NCBI RefSeq assembly: GCF_027172205.1
Contig: NC_070614.1
Span: 40,740,001-40,804,000, forward strand
Source: Podarcis raffonei
Lineage: Eukaryota > Chordata > Lepidosauria > Squamata > Lacertidae
Length of the DNA stretch: 64,000 nt
Direction: 5' to 3'
The notes under the pieces were generated by a model that was not told the origin of the DNA, ran no database searches, and saw only the letters and a list, made by a program, of their open reading frames with translations. Position 1 is the first letter of the stretch. Every line of letters starts with the position of its first letter. The position numbers were made by a program, and so were the translations under genes. This document shows, in pieces, positions 43,403-64,000 of the stretch.

Positions 43403-43728
43403 AACTCAAAAGACTCTCCCAAGAGGCCTTTACTCAAAGTTACAGGTCGCACACCTTTGGGGTGGAAGGACTCAAATCGACTGCATTATTTCAGCCAAAG
43501 TTCACTGTGGCTTAATTTAAGAACAGAGAGTTCTGCTGGATCTAGGCAAAGGCAGTTCAACATCCTGTTCTCAGAGGCCTATGGGAAGCCTGCAAGCAAA
43601 ACACAAACGCAACTTTCTGCCCCCTGCAACGCAGGAATCCTGCCCACAGCCTTCACTGGGTGGGTTTGACTTTGCCTAATTCTCTTTTAAAACAATCAAA
43701 GTTGGATTTGAGCCCAAGCAGCCTTGGA

Positions 43729-44066
43729 CGAGTGGCGCCGTGGGTTAAACCACAGAGCCTAGGGCTTGCCGATCAGGTGGTTGGCGGTTCGAATCCCCGC
43801 AATGGGGTGAGCTCCCGTTGCTCGGTCCCTGCTCCTGCCAACCTAGCAGTTCGAAAGCACGTCAAAGTGCAAGTAGATAAATAGGTACCGCTCCGGCGGG
43901 AAGGTAAATGGCGTTTCCGTGCGCTGCTCTGCTTCGCCAGAAGCAGCTTAGTCATGCTGGCCACATGACCCGGAAGCTGTACGCCGGCTCCCTTGGCCAG
44001 TAAAGCGAGATGACCCGAGTCGTCCACGACTGGACCTAATGGTCAGGGGTCCCTTTACCTTTACCT
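43729..44066 (+). repeat. Full-length tRNA-derived SINE
   Basis: Second complete copy of the family at 28487. B-box GCGGTTCGAATCC near 43787, tail GACTGGACCTAATGGTCAGG then CCCTTTACCTTTACCT. Target duplication AGCCTTGGA at 43720-43728 and 44067-44075. Confidence 0.9.
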
Positions 44067-44075
44067 AGCCTTGGA

Positions 44076-45883
44076 ACGTATGCATTTACCTATAATACAT
44101 GGGAGAGTACCTTCAAACATGCAGAGCATCACCACCCACCCTTACAAGAGCAACACCTGAGATTAGGATGGCGTTTTCAGGTCTAAGGTTGTTACCTTCA
44201 AAGGCAGCTGCATCCCTATAAAGTTGATCCTTGTGTCTGCCTCCCCATCACCTTTTCCAGATCAAAGCCAGGAACCCACACAAGGGACAAGTGGCAAATC
44301 CAGTTCTTCAGCACAAACATACCTCTCTCCTTCACCCCAGGACTAGTGTGCTTATCTCCATTCTTGGTCTTGGCCAAGAATAACATTTTTCCAGGAGCCA
44401 CTAGAAACTGGTTTTACAAGCCTGGATGCACAAAGACTGCATGCCAGATGGATGAATGTACCTTAAGGGAGAATAACTTTGGGTAATGATTACAAAAGCT
44501 GCCAAGTTTCTTCTGACACTTTGCTTAGTAAAGGTTTTATATACATGCCCACAGTGAGCACAAGACAGAAAAGAAGAAAACCAGAACTTCTGTGTGTTTG
44601 TAAGTTTTCGGCCCAGCAAGATTATTTGTCCCAAAGGGAATTTAGCTATATTATTACAAATTCCCTCTTGCCCTGCAAAAGATTGGCCCTTTTAAAAGTC
44701 ATGCCTCCTGCAACCCCGAGTTGCGTATCACTGGTTCCAACTTCGATCTCTTAAAATGTAGTAACTAGAATGTTGGGCCAATTCCAAAATTAAGAGCATT
44801 GTGTACGACACCTGTTGTTCTGCCTTTCTTCAAAGAAGTCTGCAAGCTTAGGCTGAAGATACTTCAGCCGACCCTTCCTCACAAACTGAGGTTTATGGCC
44901 ATGTGAACCCAGGTATCTGATCTAAAGCCCACAATCTGTTGTTACATCAGTGATCATTGCCACAACAAGCTGCTCCTGTTGTTTTGAGTCTACTACTTAA
45001 TCCTCAAAAGATCATCTGCCTTACCAAAATCCCCCTTACTCAGCCGTTAGTCACAAAGGGTGTTGGTGGAATGCAGAGGGTTAACATGACAAGTGACATC
45101 ACCACTGTTGTTACATAATGTCCAAAGGCAGACCGCACAGCAGATTGGATTCCCCGACAGCCGGAAACTGGCTATTATAGAACATCGTGGCCTCCAGTAA
45201 TTGAATAGTTAATTTACACAGCATCACTATTAACATCTTTCCATCCTGGAAGACGGAAGCAATTAATTGTACAGATCTGTTCCCAGGCAGATGCAGCTGT
45301 CTCTAGGCTAAGGGAAGGTGGCTTTTACAGAAGGCTGGATGCTCTGCCCAAGGCTAACCACCTCCAAGGAGGAATGACCAGGCAACAGCTGCACACAGAG
45401 AAAGTCTGATCATAAAACTGAGGTTATCAACTGCATCCAGATTGAAACAATGGGGAGGGGGGTCAGTTTCCCCCAGGAGTTCTACTGTTGTATTCGTATG
45501 GTCCATGCTGAACGTGCTATGCCACTGATGTGAAATGTAGAAAGACAAAACGTTTTAAGCGTGGTGACTTGTACAGGGTTTCAGAACTGTGTCAGAATTT
45601 GATATTTCTTACAGTTCCAGGAGGGATGGTGGAATGGCGCAGGTGCGTGTGTGCGCGCGCACGCACACACACACGTGCATTCTCTTAAGTAGAAGCTGGA
45701 CACTCAATTTGGGATGGCAGCGTAGAGCTTGTTCTCAAACAATGGAAGTGCAACAGTTGGGAATGATTTTAATATAACGGGGCCTGGTTGAGGGTAATGA
45801 AACTGCAAAGGACCACTGAAGATGGATAAAGGACAGAGTGAAGGCAATTTCTGAAGAAAAGCTGCACTTGGGCTGTTGTACTA
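44076..45883. other. Spacer, no gene recognised
   Basis: Nothing coding is supported. A short GC/CA microsatellite lies at about 45650-45676. Confidence 0.35.
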
Positions 45884-46101
45884 CAGTGGTACCTCGGGTT
45901 AAGTACTTAATTCATTCCGGAGGTCCGTTCTTGACCTGAAACTGTACTTAACCTGAAGCACCACTTTAGCTAATGGGGCCTCCTGCTGCCGCTGCAGCCC
46001 AAGTTCTCTTCTCATCCTGAAGCAAAGTTCTTATCCTGAAGAACTATTTCTGGGTTAGCGGAGTCTGTAACCTGAAGCCTATGTAACCCGAGGTACCAAT
46101 T
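45884..46101 (-). mobile_element. Mariner-like MITE, inverted copy
   Basis: Same family as 8453-8667 in opposite orientation: CAGTGGTACCTCGGGTTAAG at the left, TAACCCGAGGTACCAATT at the right, TA on both sides (45882-45883, 46102-46103). Confidence 0.8.
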
Positions 46102-46103
46102 TA

Positions 46104-47560
46104 TTTTAGTTTAAAGGTTGAGACTTGCATGATTGTTCAACCCATCACCAAACCCTGCCTCCAAGGAGCATGCTAGAGAGGAATTTCAGCAAAGCCTTCT
46201 CCCTGGCACGAGCATCATTACTGCTTTTTGTATGGAAGATAATTTAGCAACGTGAGCCTTCATAGTCAAGGCCAGATTACAAATTTATCAAAGTCAAAGA
46301 ATATCAAAAGTATCTGCACAAAGCCCAATCAGATGTTATTAAAACCAAGAATCAAGCAAAATGTAAATACAAAGACTGGTTTGTGACTTTAAAAGTTTGG
46401 CTTTAGGCATCAAGCTTCATTGCCTGTTCATTTGAGTCACAAAGGTCAAAGTACACTATTATGCAATGCAAAGCATTAATGAACTGTACTAGCTGCACAC
46501 CAGTGTTAAAAGGAATTCAAATTAACTTAGCTAAGACTGGATTTAGTAGAGTGCAGTCACTGCTGCTTCAAGACTACAAAACAGCAGTGTTTAACACAGA
46601 GGATGTAAAAAGGCTTTGGCCTTAATATCCAAGTTTCTGACAGCCAAGTATGATTGTAATTATGACTATGACATTTATATGTATTTTTTCTTTAAAGAAA
46701 CCCAACCAGCAATTCCAGGATAGGATAAAAAGAATCTATTTTTTAAAAATATATAAGAAAATTAAACAGCACAAGAGGAAATTGCCTCCCCACCATGCTT
46801 TTGAGACTTTTGTATCCAAATCACTATGTACCGCGTACATTTCAATGGCATTCCATGGAGATTTCATCAACAGCAGTGTATACATTGAGTCAGCTCCATC
46901 AGTGTTAACAGTGTAGCTAGACGTGTGCTTATTTATGTATGAAATTACCGGTAGGCTTAAGCCATAGGTATGTGAACCTCATAAAGGCAAGGGAAGGACT
47001 CTAAGGATGCCACACTGAAAAATTTTGGCTGCATTCTTAAAAACGAGAAGTATCTTAAAGGAAGTGAAACATTTCCACCCACCATGTACCAGCCACTGAC
47101 TTGGTATGCAAAAATGCTTAACAGCAAAGGCTTGCTTATGTATTGAGATTTACCAAATCATGATAAATGAAGCACTCACATGCTCTTATCAATTCAGACA
47201 TTACTGTTCTTGAGTAGTAAGTAACATGGACAACCCTCCTTTCATAAACACTACCAGATGATCCAAGAGTGAGTTGTTAAACATCACATGCCTACCATTA
47301 AACAGATTATGCTTTTAGCTATTGCTTGCTAAATCAAAACCAATGCAAGAGTCAAAAAGTGAGTTTTTCAGTTGAATGTAAACTTCCTCCCATACTACAA
47401 CAGTTGAGATACTGTGCAGATTTGTTTTATAGCAATTCACATTTTTCAAAATTATGTTAAAGTTGGAAAATTTATACAAATACAAAAGCTTTTCAAACAA
47501 TGCTTTTTAAACAGTACTGTTACTTTTACAAAGTCAAATAAAACAATGTTATTTTCAGAA
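46104..47560. other. AT-rich sequence downstream of FUS
   Basis: Immediately past the FUS polyadenylation signal. No gene or clear repeat was recognised. Confidence 0.35.
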
Positions 47561-47575
47561 TTGACTGAAAACATC

Positions 47576-47581
47576 TTTATT
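47576..47581 (-). terminator. FUS: FUS polyadenylation signal
   Basis: AATAAA on the minus strand (TTTATT on plus), about 230 bases after the FUS stop codon, followed by a GT-rich stretch. This gives a short 3' UTR. Confidence 0.75.
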
Positions 47582-47808
47582 ATTCAAGTGCCCTATCCCG
47601 CCCCACCCAGCAGTTATACATGCATGACTAAAACATTTTGGCTTTTAAATGTATAGGATTACTTCCAAATACAGTCAACATAAAATAAAAGGGAATACAA
47701 AGTTTGTACACAAACGCAGCAAGGAATACACAGGTTTGCAACGAAGTTGGACATCATACAAAATAAAAAAAGTTTATAAATTCACATGGTCTGGGATCCT
47801 ATGCAGGC

Positions 47809-59878
<12,070 letters not shown>

Positions 59879-60060
59879 GGCTGCAGCCCCCTAAGCTTCA
59901 CTCCTCAGAAGGGCTACGTAGCACCAACCTCTCCGCCCGCCTCGTCTCTCTTTCCCGCCCCCACTCTTTGCCCCAAATATACCCTCCCCCTCCCGTTTCC
60001 TCTGGGCTGCACCATGTCACATCGCAAGAGGGGGGGAGAGAGAAAGGAGAACAGGCGTTT
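59879..60060 (-). promoter_or_regulatory. FUS: FUS 5' UTR and upstream promoter
   Basis: Directly upstream of the FUS ATG on the minus strand; GC-rich, with a long C/T-rich run on the plus strand (59934-60000) and no TATA box in the usual position. The transcription start was not resolved. Confidence 0.55.
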
Positions 60061-61009
60061 CTTTTGTACAGATAGAAATAAAAAGCAGGACTCCTACGCT
60101 TCTCTTCGTAGCCATGCCTTCGACTACCGAGGTGCCTCTTTTACATTTAGGATATGTGTGAGCCCGTTTGTTTAGGAATTAAGGGACGGCGGTTGCGATG
60201 AAACGGACTGCCAAAGGAAAGTCGTTGGGGTCCCTGCTTATGTGTGCCACTGGCCTCCCCTGCTGCCCGAGAATGGTACAGTCCAGACTGCAGAGTGGGC
60301 GTGAGATTACGGAGCGAGCCTGGAAGCAACCAAATTAACAAACGAGGGGGGGAGGGGGGGTTCAGAATAATAAATGCATTTATTGAGCCGTCTGTTCCAG
60401 CTAAAAAAAAGTGGGGGAAGAGTATTGTGGCATCTTAAAGCCTTAGAGATTTACTGTAACCGTAATCCTTTCATGAACTAGATCCCACACTTAGAGCTGG
60501 TGATGAGGACTCTATTCCACAAAGGGTTGTGTCACTCACTATAATCTAAAATAAAATAAAATTGTCCATTAGCACCTTAGAGACCAACTAAGTTTAAAAA
60601 GGGGCTTCCTACCTCAGTATAATTCTGTTAGGTTCTGCGATAGCACTATTTCCTTTGTTTTGCTGTAACAGACCAACATGTTTGCCAATCAGGATTACTT
60701 TTATGGAGTTAACGGGTCTTTACAACAGAAAAACAGTACTTCCAACGGACAAGGCTTTGCAGTCTATTTTATCACAATAAAATACCACTATTGCTATTTT
60801 ACAACTCTTTTACAGTGTGATTGCTACTCTTCATATTTCACAGCTGGGGATCTGAGAAAGTTTGGCTTGCCAAGTAAGTTTCGCACAACTGATCAAAGCA
60901 AATGAAATTCGTAAAATGTGACCGAACCATTCATGACTTCACACTTTCAAGAAACAAAGAGACTGTCAAGCCACAGCAAGTAGCTGGTAGGATCTCTCAC
61001 TTGGTTCTC
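60061..61009. other. Spacer upstream of FUS
   Basis: No gene recognised. A poly-G-rich stretch (60343-60360) and AT-rich sequence follow the FUS promoter. Confidence 0.35.
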
Positions 61010-61095
61010 TCTCTCAAAATCACTGAATTTGAAGGATCCCAAGGGTCTTCGAGTTCAACTGCCTGCAGTGCAGGAATCACAGCTGAGATGGACCC
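61010..61095 (-). repeat. CR1-like fragment
   Basis: CACTGAATTTGAAGGATCCC and TCGAGTTCAACTGCCTGCAG are the inverse of the motif at 62990-63056 (TTGAACTAGATCCTTCCAAC). Short and diverged. Confidence 0.55.
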
Positions 61096-61321
61096 AAAAG
61101 CCTTTCCTCCAGATCTCAGATATGTGGTGGCTCATTGTGGTCACTTGGAGGGGGTGGGAGAGACATTCTGCACATGCACAGGGGCAACACCGTCTTATCA
61201 CTTCATATGCTGAAGGGCTCAGTCTAGAGATTTCAAATGGATGTGATCACGAATTTTGCAATGGCTCCATGCCACCACCAAACCCTGGTGTGAAGCCACC
61301 ATTCTCTCCCATAATAACCTA

Positions 61322-61915
61322 ACAACATAAGAAGAGCTTTCTGGATCAGGCCTATCAAGACCAGCATCCTGTTTGCACCATGGGCAGCCAGATGCCTCTT
61401 TTGGGAAACTGACAAGCAGGATTAGAGCACAAGAGCAACTCCCCTCCTGCAATTTTCAGCAACTGACCGAGGCAGAGCTGAGCCATCATAGCTAGCAGAC
61501 ATCAATAGCTGTCTCCTCCATAAATTTGTCCAGTCCTCTTTTAAAGCCACCAAGTTGTTGGCCATTCCTGCCTTTTGTGACTGTGAGTTGCACTGCATGA
61601 AGCATCACAGCCCCCTCCCCGCACGCACCCAAGTCCTTGGATGATGGGCTGCTTCAGGCTCACCCGGGTCAAGCAACCAGTGTAGGTCCCTCCCTGCTGG
61701 GAGTCCACTGGGAGTGTCCGCTGAGTTTGGTGCATCCAGTCCCTGTTTGCTGGAGGCCACTGCTGCTATGGCAGCTGGTCCTTGGCAAAAGAAGAGCCTG
61801 TTATGTCAGGAAAAAGGCCTGCCTAGTCTCACTGGTCTTGCAGTGGCTAACCAGATGCCCATGCAAAGTTCACAAGCAGGACCAGGGCGCAATAGCAACT
61901 GGTATTCAGAGACCA
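61322..61915 (-). repeat. CR1-like LINE 3' fragments
   Basis: 61322-61590 starts AACATAAGAAGAGCTTTCTG and runs through GACCAGCATCCTGTTTGCAC and CATCATAGCTAGCAGACATC, the inverse of the 56640-57112 element. A second piece at about 61840-61915 (GCAGTGGCTAACCAGATGCC, AAGCAGGACCAGGGCGCAAT) is from the same part of the element, so two insertions or a duplication are present. Confidence 0.65.
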
Positions 61916-62117
61916 AGGGTGGCCCATCCCATTTTGCTGCCTGAGGTGAAACAGGAAAGTGCTTCCCAGCATCCAGACCCCTCACCATTTGCTGCCCCCA
62001 CTGAAGCCTTGCTAGCTGAGGTCACACATGATTTTGCGGGCTCTTGTGAGATCTTGCCGACATACCATATCCTCTGACATTTCTCAGATGAAAATAGGAA
62101 TGTCTCGTTCCCTAAGG

Positions 62118-62265
62118 ATAATTTTACTATTTATACCCCACATATCTTACTGGGTTGCCCCAGCGACACTGGGCAGCTTCCAACATATATAAAATAATAA
62201 AACATTAAACATTTTTAAAAAACCTTCCCTATACAGGATTGACTTCAGACGGCTCGGGGCTCGGA
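62118..62265 (-). repeat. LINE (CR1/L2-like) 3' tail
   Basis: TTTATACCCCACATATCTTA, CTGGGCAGCTTCCAACATAT and CTATACAGGATTGACTTCAG follow the same order as the LINE end at 23290-23430. Confidence 0.65.
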
Positions 62266-62271
62266 TAACTC

Positions 62272-62716
62272 CATACCCTCCAACATTTCTCCAATGAAAA
62301 TAGGGACATCCTAAGGAAAATTCTTAAGGAAATCAGCCCTGAGTGCTCACTGGAAGGACAGATCGTGAAGCTGAGGCTCCAATACTTTGGCCACCTCATG
62401 AGAAGAGAAGACTCCCTGGAAAAGACCCTGATGTTGGGAAAGATGGAGGGCACAAGGAGAAGGGGACGACAGAGGACGAGATGGTTGGACAGTGTTTTCG
62501 AAGCTACCAGCATGAGTTTGACCAAACTGCGGGAGGCAGTGGAAGACAGGGGTGCCTGACGTGCTCTGGTCCAGGGGGTCACGACGAGTCGGACACGACT
62601 AAATGACTAAAGAACAACAACAACAAGGAAAAGCAGGACATTCCGGGATCTAATCAGAAGTCAGGATGGCTTCTCTAAATCAGGGACGTCCCTAGAAAAT
62701 AGGGACACTTGGAGGG
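62272..62716. mobile_element. Short TIR element split by a BovB insertion
   Basis: Outer parts 62272-62320 and 62625-62716 form one element with inverted ends CCCTCCAA and TTGGAGGG and inner AAAATAGGGACAT/AAAATAGGGACAC words. The middle is a BovB 3' end. Confidence 0.6.
62321..62624 (+). mobile_element. BovB (RTE) LINE 3' end
   Basis: Encodes the end of an RTE reverse transcriptase: LRLQYFGHLMRREDSLEKT, LMLGKMEGTRRRGRQRTRWL. It ends GTCACGACGAGTCGGACACG ACTAAATGACTAA then (CAA)n, the characteristic BovB tail. Flanked by AAGGAAAA at 62313-62320 and 62625-62632. 5'-truncated to about 300 bp. BovB is abundant in squamates. Confidence 0.9.
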
Positions 62717-62989
62717 TCTGCCATAACTGCTTCTCCTCACTTCTCGTGCAGCAGTGGAGGCGTCCATGGCACTACCCCTTGGAATTTGCCACCCAAGGCA
62801 GCTGTCTCAGTCCGCCTCATGGGAATAGTACAGAGAACATAGAAATTCTGGCTAGAAGCCTCAGATATCCTCATGCGCCATGAATTTCTTGTATGATCTT
62901 ACTAGGGTATGGTCGCATAAATCTACCAAGCTGTTGGACCTCCTAAACCCCTGTTTATGAGTTGGGTTAGCTATATTTGTCATGGATGC

Positions 62990-63056
62990 TTTAGTTGAGA
63001 TTCCTGCATTGCAGGGGGTTGAACTAGATCCTTCCAACTCTACAATTCTATGATTT
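62990..63056 (+). repeat. CR1-like LINE 3' fragment
   Basis: TGCATTGCAGGGGGTTGAAC, CTTCCAACTCTACAATTCTA. A short, typical CR1-type 3' end in plus orientation. Confidence 0.65.
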
Positions 63057-63408
63057 AAAAAAAAATTATTACCAGTGACATTTATGCTATTGCAAATTTT
63101 TCCTAAATATTATCATTTTTAAATTTTTATTATCAGCAGCAGTTCTACTCATCAAAAATCTGATTTCTCTGTTGCAAAATCTGTCATCTCTCTTCGCTCC
63201 CTTTTGACATTAGAAAACTTGTACAGTATAATACTCGCAAAGGATTCAGACCTGAAGTCTGCTTCCTTTCCGCCTCACCCCCCCCCCATTCTACTGCTGC
63301 GAAATGGTTCCTTCCGCTGAACCGCCGCTTTCTCTCTGTCTGCGTCCTTGAAACCGGTTCGATCTAGTTTAGAGGCCCGGCCTGTCGGCTTTTGAATGGC
63401 CTTCGGGC

Positions 63409-63422
63409 GTTGGCATGGTAAC
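63409..63422. promoter_or_regulatory. Candidate RFX X-box
   Basis: GTTGGCATGGTAAC matches the palindromic RFX X-box (GTTRCCATRGYAAC) at 13 of 14 positions. It lies in a CpG-bearing patch (63280-63430), possibly a promoter for a gene to the right or an enhancer. No gene is visible beside it inside the window. Confidence 0.35.
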
Positions 63423-63429
63423 CGTGGAA

Positions 63430-64000
63430 ATTAGGTCAGTGGCTCAGACAGAGAACATGGCTTCTTCGCCTTGCATGGCGATGGCATGAGTCAGACGAAA
63501 TGAATCTGCCCCAAACGCAGCAACTTTTTCTCTCCCCCAGCCCCGCCCCACGTATTGTGCAGTAATTAATAAGAAATTAACGACCTGGTCAGGCAAAAAT
63601 GAACAGAAAGCTTCTTCCCAGCGAGGAAATGCAGTGTTAGGAGATTTATTTGCCAATTATGCTTCTATTCCAGACACTGGGTTTCTGTTCCTGAAGGTGG
63701 CAAACCACCTTTGAAATTTGGTTTCACCTCTTAACAGGCATTTCAAAAGTGAAAATAAAATACACCGATGTTACAGTTTTTTGTAGTTGTTTTTGTGCAA
63801 GGCAAACACATACATAAGTATATAAACTACATGTCAGAAAAAGTACAGGAGAGCAATCCTTGAAGCTATTTTGACTCTCCCAAATAATATTCTGTGGACA
63901 TGACCAGTGCATTTTTTACTAAAAAAATGTTTAGGGGTGCTCTCATTTTGATGCAAGAAAATAACCATTTTATAGTTCAAATCGGGGAAAATAAATACAG
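63430..64000. other. Right end of window, no gene recognised
   Basis: No exon with family motifs; AT-rich toward the end. Confidence 0.35.

Noticed and set aside
61637-62077. 146-codon plus-strand frame
   Set aside because: Covers CR1-like repeat sequence and has no domain or splice support.

Overview
The window is a piece of vertebrate nuclear genome, most likely a squamate reptile (lizard). Genes are split by GT-AG introns. Spacers carry families typical of squamates: a tRNA-derived SINE ending in a CCTTTACCT-type tail, a tRNA-Ala-like SINE, CR1/L2-like LINE 3' ends, a BovB (RTE) LINE 3' end, and many short hAT- and mariner-like non-autonomous DNA transposons. The species cannot be fixed from the sequence alone.

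Layout. 1-2147: a SINE fragment, then the last exon of a nine-finger C2H2 zinc-finger gene (+). 2148-8900: repeat-rich spacer with a fold-back copy of part of 18S rRNA (3193-3424), a hAT element nested in a SINE, and another hAT element with a perfect 8-bp target duplication. 8900-19460: KAT8 (MOF, H4K16 acetyltransferase, +), CpG-rich promoter and 11 coding exons giving 480 aa. 21500-22840: degenerate relics of trypsin-like protease last exons. 22867-34839: PRSS8 (prostasin-like membrane-anchored serine protease, -), 6 coding exons giving 366 aa. 34840-47560: no confident gene, repeats plus one unexplained open frame. 47560-60000: FUS (-), 15 coding exons giving 526 aa. 60000-64000: repeats, including a BovB fragment inserted into a short terminal-inverted-repeat element.

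KAT8, PRSS8 and FUS are also neighbours in mammals (human 16p11.2), so this is an old conserved block. KAT8 and PRSS8 keep the tail-to-tail arrangement. FUS is on the opposite strand from the one expected from the human map, no PRSS36 lies between PRSS8 and FUS, and a zinc-finger gene rather than BCKDK sits upstream of KAT8. The three genes do not form a pathway: KAT8 is a chromatin enzyme, PRSS8 an epithelial surface protease, FUS a nuclear RNA-binding protein. All exon chains sum to whole codons and end at a stop, which independently supports the splice sites chosen by eye. No new multi-gene system was found; the most unusual object is the 18S rRNA fold-back.
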